A DNA stretch of 64,000 bases from Chitinophaga oryziterrae (GTDB taxonomy: Bacteria; Bacteroidota; Bacteroidia; Chitinophagales; Chitinophagaceae). The position numbers and the translations under genes are program-made. This document shows, one piece after another, positions 44,689 to 53,235 of this stretch. Below the pieces are notes generated by a model. The model saw only the letters and a program-made list of their open reading frames with translations, made no database searches and had not been told where the DNA came from. The stretch spans positions 1 to 64,000 of the forward strand of contig NZ_WRXO01000015.1 of assembly GCF_009758125.1 (NCBI RefSeq). Reading direction: 5' to 3'. Position 1 is the stretch's first letter. Every line of letters begins with the position of its first letter.

Positions 44689-44804
44689 GGAGCGGTTAGA
44701 GAAATTGCCTGCAAATTTATTTTCTTCAAATATACCTATCCTGTTTTATGTTGTAGCTGAAAATGAAAAAGGGGCCAATCGTCTTGATTTGAAAAGACCG
44801 ACTG

Positions 44805-45236
44805 TCAGCTCAACTTCATTGCTTTCCTGTAGCGTATAAACGCCCAGGTCAGTCCGGTTATAAATGGCCCGTTCAAAAATGCTAAATACAGCAAGTCGCT
44901 ACCTGCTGAGGATAATCCGATGTCCAGATAATAGCTAAAATCCTTAAGGACTATTAATACAGTGGGAGACAAGGGCAATAAAAACCAGCTTAAAACAGTC
45001 AATAACCGGTTATCCCGTACCACTTCCAGTTTGCACAAAAAAATAGTCAGACATAATACACAAAGAAACAAACAGTATAAAATTATATACACGATTGTCA
45101 TCATTGTGACCGCTTCAGCCGTCAGCCATTCACTTTTGTAATTCTTGTTTTCTATAACTGTAAAAATGGAGGTAATTACAACTGTAATCAGGAATGGGTA
45201 GAGAATCGCTTGCTGATAATACTTACTTAATCTCAT
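44805..45236 (-). CDS. Hypothetical four-helix membrane protein
   Basis: The 143-aa protein has about four membrane helices (YPFLITVVITSIFTVI, MMTIVYIILYCLFLCVLCL, LLTVLSWFLLPLSPTVLIVL, LLYLAFLNGPFITGLTWAFI). I do not recognise a family. It ends about 115 bases before the Crp/Fnr start, on the same strand. It is probably a real gene because the frame is long for this AT-rich stretch and strongly hydrophobic. Confidence 0.7.
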   Translation of the reverse strand: MRLSKYYQQAILYPFLITVVITSIFTVIENKNYKSEWLTAEAVTMMTIVYIILYCLFLCVLCLTIFLCKLEVVRDNRLLTVLSWFLLPLSPTVLIVLKDFSYYLDIGLSSAGSDLLYLAFLNGPFITGLTWAFIRYRKAMKLS

Positions 45237-45384
45237 AAGGTAATATTGGGATAAGAGAGATTATTTCCAGTATTCGCGGGTACTTTTGATTGCTCTCCGA
45301 TCGGGTACAAGGTTAATAATAACAAATATAACTACTATCCGGGATAGGACGATTGAACTAAAAGGGAAAAACCCGATTACTGTA

Positions 45385-45502
45385 AATGTGATAATGGTAG
45401 TAAAAGTTCTTGTAATATTAGCGCTAAAGAAGTAGATGTTCTCGTATTAATAAAAGCAAAAATAACGATGATTCCAATCAGTAGAAACATCCGTGAATAC
45501 AT
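45385..45502 (-). pseudogene. 5' remnant of a sensor histidine kinase gene (copy A)
   Basis: On the minus strand ATG at 45502 begins MYSRMFLLIGIIVIFAFINT, nearly identical to the start of copy B at 57890. It then drifts into unrelated sequence and stops after about 40 codons. It lies divergent from a truncated DoxX gene, as in copy B. Confidence 0.5.
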
Positions 45503-45503
45503 G

Positions 45504-45542
45504 TTTACAAAGATTTTACATTCCAATTTACATTTTTTTACA
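45504..45542. promoter_or_regulatory. Four phased TTTACA repeats (copy A)
   Basis: TTTACA begins at 45504, 45515, 45527 and 45537, spaced 11, 12 and 10 bp. The identical spacing occurs in copy B (57892-57930). Phased direct repeats of this type are typical response-regulator binding sites. Confidence 0.6.
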
Positions 45543-45600
45543 ATTAGTTTCAGAGTTTAAAAATCAGGTAGATTAGGTTTGTTTTATTAAACATTAACTT

Positions 45601-45757
45601 ATGATCAGAAAATCATTTACGTCCAGCCTCTACCTTGATAGATGGCTCATTATTCTCAGGGCGATCACCGGCATCATTATAGTGAAATACGGACTGGAAG
45701 TTTTCAGCAGGAGCACATGGAGGGGAATACGGCATGGTTAAAAGATATCCATTTTAT
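45601..45757 (+). pseudogene. Truncated DoxX-like gene (copy A of 58000-58416)
   Basis: The first 38 codons match the intact DoxX gene at 58000 (ATGATCAGAAAA start; GLEVFS). A one-base deletion near 45708 shifts the frame, and the sequence then jumps from the DoxX codon for the aspartate-isoleucine pair directly to element R1. About 310 bases present in copy B are missing. Confidence 0.8.
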
Positions 45758-45792
45758 CTGCAGGCGAAGAGGGACAACTTTCGAACCATTTT
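45757..45792 (-). repeat. R repeat, copy 1
   Basis: This stretch (core gggacaactttcgaacc) is one of six related copies in the window (others at 53108, 57462, 58467, 59487, 62194). It directly follows the DoxX pseudogene. Confidence 0.7.
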
Positions 45793-45793
45793 A

Positions 45794-45940
45794 ACTAACG
45801 CATTTGCCGAAACGACGAGCAAACTATCTTGAGATTTCTCTATGTAATTAGTTGATAATATTGAACAATAGGTAAAAATAATTGTTTGCAAATTTTTTTC
45901 TCATGGAAGTAATGTATAATAACGGAAATAAAATGTTATG
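45794..45940 (+). repeat. S leader repeat, copy 1
   Basis: A block of about 145 bp is nearly identical to 58533-58676, including gcatttgccgaaacgacg and gttgataatattg, and ends with tataataacggaaata. It lies just upstream of the DUF2911 gene. It is probably a promoter/leader carried along with the duplicated segment. Confidence 0.7.
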
Positions 45941-45983
45941 GGCAAGATGCTGTCCGGGATTGTGGTATCGAAAAAGACTAAAA

Positions 45984-46877
45984 ATGAGGATACTTTTAAT
46001 TATATTTTTTCTAGCTGTGACATTTGTTTCTTTTTCGCAAACAATCTTTCCTGGTCTAAGTCCGAAAGGAAGAATTGAGCAAAAGATCGGACTAACAGAC
46101 ATTTCCGTAGACTACGAGAGACCAGCAGCCCGAGGGCGCAAAGTATTTGGCGAATTAGTCAAGTACGACAAATTGTGGAGAACTGGTGCAGGAAATTGTA
46201 CAAAGATTGGATTCAGTAAGGCTGTTGTTATCGGCAATAAAAACATAAGCAAAGGGACCTACTCAATCTTTACTATTCCAGGCAGAAGCGAATGGACTGT
46301 GATATTGAATAAGGACACGGCTCTTTACGGAGTAACTTCGTATGACGCGACAAAGGATATAATTCGATTCAAAGTAAAGGCGCACCCGACAGATCGATAC
46401 TACGAATCCCTAACCATAGACATCGACATAGTACCAAACAATGCCATCGTCTACCTTTCGTGGGAGAATACCCAGATTTCATTCCAGGTAAAAACAGAAT
46501 CTGACAAACTAGTCAATGATTTTATTCAACAATATCTGTTGACAGATAAGTCACGAAATTCAGACGAATACGCGGCGGCTGCAGAGTACTATTATTACCT
46601 GAACAAGGATTTAGATCGAGCGTTGGTACTTATTGACAAGGCAATTGCAATGAAAAGTGAATCCTGGTACTACAGACAAAAAATTGACATCCTGGAAATG
46701 CAAAAGAAATATGAAGAAGCGATTGACTGTGCTACTTTGGCTATTTCAATAGATCAAAAGAGAACAAATTGGGACTCCAGGACAAAGCAACAAAGTGAAA
46801 CGGAGTATAAGAAACGAATTGAGTTTTTTAAACGTCAAAAAAAAACAGAAAAGGTTAGAACCAAGCCCTCAATATAG
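45984..46877 (+). CDS. Exported DUF2911 protein with TPR-like C-terminus
   Basis: The ATG at 45984 (MRILLIIFFLAVTFVSFSQ) gives 297 aa with a clean signal peptide; an upstream frame to 45882 is rejected because it overlaps repeat S. Residues about 20-170 are DUF2911 (AARGRKVFGELVKYDKLWRT, GNCTKIGFSKAVVIGNKNIS, KGTYSIFTIPGRSEWTVILN). Residues about 180-280 contain TPR-like helices (YYYYLNKDLDRALVLIDKAI). DUF2911 proteins are exported and of unknown function. It follows the S repeat and is the sole gene of that module. Confidence 0.88.
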   Translation: MRILLIIFFLAVTFVSFSQTIFPGLSPKGRIEQKIGLTDISVDYERPAARGRKVFGELVKYDKLWRTGAGNCTKIGFSKAVVIGNKNISKGTYSIFTIPGRSEWTVILNKDTALYGVTSYDATKDIIRFKVKAHPTDRYYESLTIDIDIVPNNAIVYLSWENTQISFQVKTESDKLVNDFIQQYLLTDKSRNSDEYAAAAEYYYYLNKDLDRALVLIDKAIAMKSESWYYRQKIDILEMQKKYEEAIDCATLAISIDQKRTNWDSRTKQQSETEYKKRIEFFKRQKKTEKVRTKPSI

Positions 46878-46994
46878 GTTTTATCTCAAGTGGGGGCAGA
46901 GACACCTACTTTAGCTGTAAATCGTTGATCGGAAGCGGACAAGGGTAGATATGATGAGTAGTTTTGTGCCAATCTCTGCCAGAATAGACCACAA

Positions 46995-47882
46995 TTATGA
47001 TACACTCCTGTCATCAACCGTTTTCTTATCACCTCTGTTTTTTTTACGAAAAGTCAGAGCGGTCATCCCGGTTTCCTTGTAAAAGAACCGGGAAAAGTAG
47101 GAATGGTTTTCAAAGCCGAGATCACCCGCTATTTGTTTTACGTTCAGGTTGGTGAAATATAAAAGCCGTTTGGCTTCTGTGACAATGGTGAATTTTATCC
47201 AAAATGAAACGGTGGAGCCTGTAATTTTCTTTAGTGACTCATTTAGATAAGGCTCCGAAATATGGAGCATATCTGCGTAGTCAGCAGGACTTTTATACGC
47301 TCTTATATTTTCATTGAGCAGTTTTTTGAACTGCATGGATAATATTGCAGGCCTTGAATTATTAGCTTCCACTTTTGAATACAAACGAATAGTGCTGGCA
47401 GCCATTTCAAAGAAAGAGCGCAATAATGAATGAAGCAGTGACAACCGGTCAGCCTCCTGGAGCTGCTTGCATGTCTGGTGATATAGAATACTCAGCAGCA
47501 GATCATAATCCTTTATCTCATCAGGCGCTAATGTAATTGGTTCCTGGAAGCCTGACCAGCTTTCAATAATATTCCGGCATTCGGGGTCTACCAAAGCAGG
47601 ATCTGCAGCTATGAACCATCCTTTTGCATTATATGATCTGATCCGATGGTGTATTTGTTCAGGTAAGATATAATACAACTGATTGGGACCAACAGTTTTC
47701 TCCTCAAAGTCTACAATAGCAGCCCCCGATCCTTCCATCATGATAAAAAATATATAATGATCATCCCGGTGTGCGTCTGAATCCGCAGACTGTCTGCGAT
47801 CGGTCTTTTCCTGGGAAAATGACTTCAGCTTAAAGCCAAGGCTACTTCTGTCCTGTAATTTATGTACTGGAACACGCTTCAT
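46995..47882 (-). CDS. AraC family transcriptional regulator
   Basis: The 295-aa protein has an N-terminal cupin-like domain (HRDDHYIFFIMMEGSGAAIV, NQLYYILPEQIHHRIRSY) and two C-terminal helix-turn-helix motifs (SPADYADMLHISEPYLNESL, VKQIAGDLGFENHSYFSRFF). It follows the amidohydrolase gene by 36 bases on the same strand, so the enzyme and its probable regulator share a transcript. The ligand is unknown and may be the enzyme's aromatic substrate. Confidence 0.93.
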   Translation of the reverse strand: MKRVPVHKLQDRSSLGFKLKSFSQEKTDRRQSADSDAHRDDHYIFFIMMEGSGAAIVDFEEKTVGPNQLYYILPEQIHHRIRSYNAKGWFIAADPALVDPECRNIIESWSGFQEPITLAPDEIKDYDLLLSILYHQTCKQLQEADRLSLLHSLLRSFFEMAASTIRLYSKVEANNSRPAILSMQFKKLLNENIRAYKSPADYADMLHISEPYLNESLKKITGSTVSFWIKFTIVTEAKRLLYFTNLNVKQIAGDLGFENHSYFSRFFYKETGMTALTFRKKNRGDKKTVDDRSVS

Positions 47883-47918
47883 ACAACAAAATTATCCTTT
47901 CTCACCAGCTTTTATACA

Positions 47919-48899
47919 TTAAAGTCTCAGTAATCTGTCTGCATTTCCGTGAGCAATTTTGGCAACCTGGTCAACAGGAAGTGGAATGTTATTCAAAAAG
48001 TCGATCCCCATCTGATTACTGCTGAAAGGATAATCTACAGAAAACAATATATTGTCTATGCCAACAGTGTCTATGGCAAGTTGTAGCGGTGGTTGTGTGA
48101 AAAAACCACTGGTAGTAATATAAAGTTGGTCCCTGAAAGTATCAACAAGTGTACGTTTGTTTTTTCCACCATTGCCAGGATGAAATATTCTGTTCGACCT
48201 TCCCCACATCATAGGCAGCATTTCACCCATATGGCCTATGATTATTTTTAGCTGCGGATAAGTATCAAAAATCCCAGCCACCAAAAGGCGCAGTATTTGT
48301 ATCGCTGTTTCTGAATGCCATCCCCAGCCATAACATGCAATAGCTTCATTTGGCCCTGTAGTATCACCTATATTGCTATAATAAGCATTTATTACTTCTT
48401 TCGGCGGAACGCCAGGATGAATATAAATGGGAACACCCAATTTTTCAGCCCGTTCAAAAACCGGAGCAAATTTGGGGGCATCCAGAAACTCTCCGTTTAT
48501 TAGCCCTCTAATCATCGCACCACGAAAGCCATATGTTTTTACAGTACGCTCCAATTCGTCTGCCGCAGCTTCCGGTGTCGTCATTGGCAAAAGAGCAAAT
48601 GCCGTAAAAAATTCAGGATGCCCTTTCATTCTATCAGCCAGCAAATCGTTATATTTTGAGGCAAAATCCGGCGCAAGACCATCCGGCAGCAGGTAAACAT
48701 CCGTACTTTCTACCGAAAGCACCTGCATGGATATACCGGACGCCTTCATCGAATTCAAACGTTCACCTGTAATGTCCGCTAGTTTTGCCTGCATTTGCAA
48801 TGCAGCCTCTGATTGTTTCCTGCTTTCCAATATATTATCCGGCAAGTGCGCTCCCATTTCCGGAAACGATACATGTTCCTCTAAAGTTACTATTCGCAT
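47919..48899 (-). CDS. ACMSD-type amidohydrolase (hydroxybenzoate-decarboxylase-like)
   Basis: The 326-aa protein matches the amidohydrolase_2 family: the opening MRIVTLEEHVSFPEMG, IYIHPGVPPKE with the metal His, LKIIIGHMGEMLPMMWGRSN, and the catalytic Asp in LFSVDYPFSSNQMG. The EEH start instead of HxH is typical of the gamma-resorcylate and 2,3-dihydroxybenzoate decarboxylase branch. A non-oxidative decarboxylation or hydrolysis of an aromatic or related acid is plausible. There is no signal peptide. It is the first gene of a pair with an AraC-type regulator. Confidence 0.88.
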   Translation of the reverse strand: MRIVTLEEHVSFPEMGAHLPDNILESRKQSEAALQMQAKLADITGERLNSMKASGISMQVLSVESTDVYLLPDGLAPDFASKYNDLLADRMKGHPEFFTAFALLPMTTPEAAADELERTVKTYGFRGAMIRGLINGEFLDAPKFAPVFERAEKLGVPIYIHPGVPPKEVINAYYSNIGDTTGPNEAIACYGWGWHSETAIQILRLLVAGIFDTYPQLKIIIGHMGEMLPMMWGRSNRIFHPGNGGKNKRTLVDTFRDQLYITTSGFFTQPPLQLAIDTVGIDNILFSVDYPFSSNQMGIDFLNNIPLPVDQVAKIAHGNADRLLRL

Positions 48900-49213
48900 A
48901 TCAATGGTTTTTAATCAATGCAAAGAGATGAAAGTAATAGCGGACCATCAATAAATAGAATCAGGTAATGATAGCACAATTTGGGGTAGATATGGAATTC
49001 CAGCAAAATAGGGATTAAAGGTTTACTTCAAGATCTATTTCGACAACGGCATTAGCCGAAAATGAACACAAGATCTGGTATGGTCAATGGTGAGGCTATT
49101 GGCAGCTTTGCTCCTATCCCTGCGTCCCCTTCATCCATACCACCCATTTTTTTAAATATTCGTAATTTCCGGGTGATATTTCATGCATATAATACACATA
49201 GTTATAAACACTC
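48900..49213. other. Divergent intergenic region before the sigma/ClpP operon
   Basis: The 314-bp region contains no supported gene. It must hold the promoters of the amidohydrolase (minus) and of the sigma operon (plus). No strong inverted repeat or perfect TAnnTTTG element was seen close to either start. Confidence 0.45.
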
Positions 49214-49756
49214 ATGATAGCAATGAATAATCATAGTTTATCAACGGTTAAACAGCGTGAAGCTTTTTTTTGGGCAATTTACAAAAAGGCGTTTCCCATA
49301 GTTGCGCGTTATGTAGCGAGGATGGGGGGAAGCCTTGAAGAAGCACAGGATATTTTTCAGGATTCGCTGGTTATATATTACGAAAAAGCTGTGTCCACAC
49401 AACCTGAAATCATTATAAGCGAGAAAGCCTATTTGATGGGAATTGCTAAAAGACTATGGTTGCAGCGTTTTAAAGCAAGCAATAAGAACCAGCCCTTAAA
49501 TGATCAGAACATCGAAGTTGTACCTGAGGAGCAACTGGCCACAGAGAAAATACTGCATTACCTTGAAACTGCAGGTAAGAAATGTATGGAATTGCTTAAG
49601 GCTTATTATTACGATCATTTGCCGGTAGATAATGTCGCTGCGCTGTTTGGCTACTCTGGCAAACATTCGGCAACGGTGGCAAAATATAAATGCCTGGAGA
49701 AAGTCAGAGAAACAATTAAACAACACTCATTGAACTATGCGGACTTCATTGAATAA
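49214..49756 (+). CDS. RNA polymerase sigma-70 family (ECF-like) sigma factor
   Basis: The 180-aa protein has region 2 (FPIVARYVARMGGSLEEAQD, IFQDSLVIYYEKA) and region 4 with helix-turn-helix (LLKAYYYDHLPVDNVAALFG, YSGKHSATVAKYKCLEKVRE). The start may be residue 4 (MNNHSL). It recruits core RNA polymerase to alternative promoters. Its last 20 bases overlap the following 88-aa gene, and ClpP follows 9 bases after that. This is a three-gene translationally coupled operon. Such sigma factors are usually held inactive by the product of the next gene. Confidence 0.92.
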   Translation: MIAMNNHSLSTVKQREAFFWAIYKKAFPIVARYVARMGGSLEEAQDIFQDSLVIYYEKAVSTQPEIIISEKAYLMGIAKRLWLQRFKASNKNQPLNDQNIEVVPEEQLATEKILHYLETAGKKCMELLKAYYYDHLPVDNVAALFGYSGKHSATVAKYKCLEKVRETIKQHSLNYADFIE

Positions 49757-50003
49757 CATCAAAGCTATTGACGATTATCTTTTGGGCCACATGGCCCCTG
49801 CTGATGCGATTTTGTTTGAGGCGAACATTTTACTGAACAACGATTTGATAAACGAAATACAGCATCAACAAAGCGCTTATGAGATTATCAGACAATATAG
49901 CCGCCAAAAGATAAAGGACGAGATTGTTGCTGTACAAGAAAAATTAGCTGCTGCTCCACAATACCGGGGCTATATGCAGCGCATCGCTAACCTCTTTAAA
50001 TAG
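49737..50003 (+). CDS. Small protein, candidate anti-sigma factor (88 aa)
   Basis: The 88-aa protein (IDDYLLGHMAPADAILFEAN, LLNNDLINEIQHQQSAYEII, and a basic helical tail) resembles the cytoplasmic N-terminal part of Bacteroidota anti-sigma-type proteins but has no membrane helix and no zinc-binding HxxxCxxC. It overlaps the sigma gene by 20 bases and is followed 9 bases later by clpP. The position and a compact, all-helical profile support an anti-sigma role, but this is an inference. It could instead be a ClpP adaptor. Confidence 0.7.
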   Translation: MRTSLNNIKAIDDYLLGHMAPADAILFEANILLNNDLINEIQHQQSAYEIIRQYSRQKIKDEIVAVQEKLAAAPQYRGYMQRIANLFK

Positions 50004-50012
50004 CAATAAACC

Positions 50013-50699
50013 ATGGACACAGGTCGTAAAGAATTTAGAAAATATGCGGTTAAACATCACCGCATAGGTAGCCAGCATGTGGACAGGTACCTGAACAGTA
50101 CAATAGCTATCCCCAAAAACATGACGCCTTACATTACAGAGGAACGGCAACTTAATATAGCACAGATGGATGTTTTTTCCCGCCTGATGATGGATCGGAT
50201 CATTTTTTTAGGCGAACCTGTTGCAGACAGGATGGCAAATATAATTCAGGCGCAATTACTTTTTCTGCAATCAGTAGATGCTAAAAAGGATATCCAGCTT
50301 TATATCAATTCCCCTGGTGGTGATGTCTATTCGGGCATGGGTATTTATGATACTATGCAATTGATCACACCTGACGTGGGTACCATTTGTATTGGTATGG
50401 CCTTTTCCATGAGTGCTGTTTTACTTTGCGCGGGCAAAGCAGGAAAGCGTGCAGTGCTACGGCATTCGCGCGTGATGATTCACCAGCCTTCCGGCGGAGT
50501 GCAGGGCGTTTCCGCAGATATCGAAATTACCGCACAACAAGTAGTAAAGGTAAGGCAGGATCTGTATAAGATCATCTCCAAACATAGCGGTCAGACCCAG
50601 GACTGGGTCCATAAAGCATCTGACCGGGACTATTGGATGACAGGACCAGAAGCTAAAGAATACGGTATGGTAGACGAGGTGTTAGGGGATGCGGATTAA
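50013..50699 (+). CDS. clpP: ClpP-type ATP-dependent protease proteolytic subunit (accessory copy)
   Basis: The 228-aa protein is a complete ClpP: EERQLNIAQMDVFSRLMMDR, RIIFLGEPV, INSPGGDVYSGMGIYD, the nucleophile loop GMAFSMSAVLL with Ser132, RHSRVMIHQPSGG with His157 and DRDYWM with Asp206. The loop residue before Ser is Phe where Ala is usual. ClpP forms a barrel that degrades substrates fed by ClpX or a similar ATPase. No clpX or tig is adjacent, so this is probably a second, dedicated copy. It is the last gene of the sigma-anti-sigma-clpP operon. Confidence 0.96.
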   Translation: MDTGRKEFRKYAVKHHRIGSQHVDRYLNSTIAIPKNMTPYITEERQLNIAQMDVFSRLMMDRIIFLGEPVADRMANIIQAQLLFLQSVDAKKDIQLYINSPGGDVYSGMGIYDTMQLITPDVGTICIGMAFSMSAVLLCAGKAGKRAVLRHSRVMIHQPSGGVQGVSADIEITAQQVVKVRQDLYKIISKHSGQTQDWVHKASDRDYWMTGPEAKEYGMVDEVLGDAD

Positions 50700-50742
50700 A
50701 TCCACGTCTGCAATTAGAGTTTAATAAGTAAATCTGCATATC

Positions 50743-51108
50743 ATGAATGAAGAACAAATGCTTAAAAATCAAACTCTGATTAAAAATACTTATGCCGCTT
50801 TTAACGCCAGGGACATTGACGCGATACTCCTGGTCATGCATCTGGAAGTTAAATGGGCAAGGGCTTGGGAAGGAGACCATGCAAACGGGCATGATGAAGT
50901 CAGAGCTTATTGGGAAAGACAATGGAAAGAGATTGACCCGAATGTAACACCGGTTGGTTTTCGTGAAAGAGAAAATGGGACTTTAGAAGTTGAAGTTGAC
51001 CAACTGGTAAAGGATTTAAAGGGTGATATTTTATTTGAAGGAAAAGTAAAGCATATATATGTAATTAATGATGGTTTGTTGCAACAGATGGATATTGAAT
51101 TAGGCTGA
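50743..51108 (+). CDS. SnoaL/NTF2-like protein
   Basis: The 121-aa protein is a single NTF2-like fold: IKNTYAAFNARDIDAILLVM, EVKWARAWEGDHANGHDEVR, AYWERQWKEIDPNVTPVGF. Such domains bind or isomerise small molecules or are non-enzymatic. It lies 43 bases after clpP on the same strand, so it may be a fourth gene of that operon, though the functional relation is unclear. There is no signal peptide. Confidence 0.85.
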   Translation: MNEEQMLKNQTLIKNTYAAFNARDIDAILLVMHLEVKWARAWEGDHANGHDEVRAYWERQWKEIDPNVTPVGFRERENGTLEVEVDQLVKDLKGDILFEGKVKHIYVINDGLLQQMDIELG

Positions 51109-51168
51109 CCAACTGGTTATTCATCTGTTGGAAGTATACACCAGACGGATATTGGCAGATGCAACGTT

Positions 51169-51246
51169 GAATGGATTATCCCTATTTATTATATCGGCCC
51201 CGTAAAAGATACTATCAACAAAGGAAAGTATCTCATTTCAAAATGA
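51169..51246 (+). pseudogene. Fragment of the lipoprotein family seen at the right window edge
   Basis: An open stretch reads WIIPIYYIGPVKDTINKGKY and then a stop. It matches the FPIYYIGPIKDTISISR segment of the lipoprotein beginning at 63789. No start codon precedes it in frame. It is a short decayed copy. Confidence 0.55.
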
Positions 51247-51368
51247 ATACTTTATAAGGAGCAACTTTATATTTATTCAACGTCTTTACTTTATCAGGCT
51301 ATCTCAGGGTATTATACTAGACCTGATCTGATTGATGATGAACAAAATAAGTATTCAAAACTAACTTC

Positions 51369-53024
51369 ATGAAGTATAAGCTGATCTTGGGGGAACTACT
51401 GACCTTTTTTTGCGGTATTATAGCAGAGGGGCATTCGCAGGTAAGAACACCTATGCAGACCATCATTGCAGGATTAGACTCAATCCGTGTTGAACTGAAA
51501 ATACCAGGTATGGCTGCGGCCTTTATGCAAGGAGACGCTATACTTTTTGAAGAGGGATTCGGGTATGCAGATCTTGAAAACCACATCAAAACAACGGCAA
51601 ATACCTCGTTCCGGGTAGCATCCATTACTAAAACATTTACTTCTACACTTATTATGCAACAGGTAGAACGGAAGAATTTAAGTTTGGAAACACCCATATC
51701 GGCTTATGGTATAAATCTCGACAACACTCATATTACCGTAAAAAACTTATTGACCCATACCTCTGAAGGGGAACCAGGCACACATTATCAATACAATGGT
51801 TATCGATTTGGGAAATTAACACCTATTATTGAAAAGGCTTCCGGAATTCCTTTTTATCAGCTGTTAATGGAGAATATAGTAACTCCTCTCAAAATGTCGT
51901 CAACAGCTCCGGGAATCTCCCTTTACTCTTATTTCACTTTTACCCGGCAGAATAAAAGCATGATCCCTTATTTTGAAACAGCCATTAAACAACTGGCAAA
52001 ACCTTATGCGCTTAATGAAAAAGGAGAAATCGTTGCATCACAATACTTTGATGAATTTGGCGCTTTTGGCGGATTGATTACAACAATAAAAGATCTGCTG
52101 AAATACTCTGCGGCTATAGATAGAAACCAGTTTGTAACAGCAGACACTCAAAAGGAGATTTTTACTGCCAGCAAGCTCAAAAATGGAGCGCTTTCCCCTT
52201 ATGGTCTTGGATGGTTTACACAAACTTACAGAGGAATTGACTTTTACTGGCATTACGGACAAACGCAAGGTGAATCAGGATTATTTATAAAAGTACCTTC
52301 CCTGAAAATGACAATGGTGGTACTTACTAATATAGATAAACTCAGTCAGCCTTTTCCTCTGGCTGATGGAGATCTCTTTTTGTCACCGGTAGGACAATTG
52401 TTCTACAAATATTGCATTAATAAAGACAGTGATTTTATCCGGCTTGACTATCATCTTCCTGTACAAACTATCCGGAAAAGTCTAACTACAGCCAGTTCTT
52501 CCTACAAAGATTTTTATAGTAAGGAGCTGGTAACACAGGCTACCATGGCTCTCATAAATGGTGATACTATAAAGGCAAAGCAATTTTATGAAATTTATGC
52601 GAGTCTTAATTTTAATCACACGGACACATTACCTGCAGGAGAAATAATTGCTGCTATTCAGAATGCAGATATTAATCAGGACCTTACAAAAAAGTTTACA
52701 CTTTCAAAACCTATGCGACTAAGAGTATATGGTGTGGGTGAAAATTGTTCGGGAGATTTTAGTTCATGGTGTGACTATGGCTGGATTGAAGATACCTCGG
52801 GCAAAACGATCTGGCAGATGCAGGGACAACCGGCAAAACATGCTGGCGGAGCGCTTAAAAACCAGAAGATAGACCAGGAAATCACCCTACCTGCCGGCAG
52901 CTATTTTTTAAGGTATAAATCAGATGCGGGACATGCTTATAACAACTGGGATTCGCCACCACCTGATAATTTCTTTTGGGGAATCATCCTTTATAATACA
53001 AGTGTAAATAGCTCAGGCAATTAA
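51369..53024 (+). CDS. Class C beta-lactamase-like serine hydrolase, exported
   Basis: The 551-aa protein has a probable signal peptide (about residues 1-23, ending EGHSQ). The penicillin-binding/class C fold shows SITK (Ser85, Lys88), YQYNGY (about 140-145) in the position of YxN, and HYGQTQGESG near residue 298 as the third motif. A C-terminal region of about 190 residues (ending FFWGIILYNTSVNSSGN) is a beta-rich add-on with TPR-like helices before it. The typical target is a D-amino-acyl ester or peptide. A terminator hairpin and repeat R2 follow. Confidence 0.88.
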   Translation: MKYKLILGELLTFFCGIIAEGHSQVRTPMQTIIAGLDSIRVELKIPGMAAAFMQGDAILFEEGFGYADLENHIKTTANTSFRVASITKTFTSTLIMQQVERKNLSLETPISAYGINLDNTHITVKNLLTHTSEGEPGTHYQYNGYRFGKLTPIIEKASGIPFYQLLMENIVTPLKMSSTAPGISLYSYFTFTRQNKSMIPYFETAIKQLAKPYALNEKGEIVASQYFDEFGAFGGLITTIKDLLKYSAAIDRNQFVTADTQKEIFTASKLKNGALSPYGLGWFTQTYRGIDFYWHYGQTQGESGLFIKVPSLKMTMVVLTNIDKLSQPFPLADGDLFLSPVGQLFYKYCINKDSDFIRLDYHLPVQTIRKSLTTASSSYKDFYSKELVTQATMALINGDTIKAKQFYEIYASLNFNHTDTLPAGEIIAAIQNADINQDLTKKFTLSKPMRLRVYGVGENCSGDFSSWCDYGWIEDTSGKTIWQMQGQPAKHAGGALKNQKIDQEITLPAGSYFLRYKSDAGHAYNNWDSPPPDNFFWGIILYNTSVNSSGN

Positions 53025-53062
53025 AAAAAGAGCTATCCCGAACCCCGATTTATATAAATCAA

Positions 53063-53104
53063 AAATGGGAATAATCAAGCAATCAAACTTAATTATCCCC
53101 ATTT
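53063..53104. terminator. Hairpin terminator next to repeat R2
   Basis: Arms aaatgggaataatcaag (53063-53079) and cttaattatccccattt (53088-53104) pair with two mismatches. The T-rich tail is on the minus strand, so this may end minus-strand transcription, but it also follows the hydrolase gene. Confidence 0.65.
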
Positions 53105-53107
53105 AAT

Positions 53108-53160
53108 ATCTGCGAGCTACGAGGGACAGTTTTCGAACCTTTTTGTGGATGATTTAGATA
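53108..53160 (-). repeat. R repeat, copy 2
   Basis: Core gggacagttttcgaacc, followed by gatgatttaga. On the minus strand a frame ends F-E-N-C-P-S-stop, as in copies 5 and 6 (F-E-x-C-P-x-stop). Confidence 0.7.
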
Positions 53161-53235
53161 AAATCATTAATATCCTGTTCTGAAAAGCCCCTGTGCACTT
53201 AATGCTTAATAAAATTCTGACTGTTTAACGGCCAA

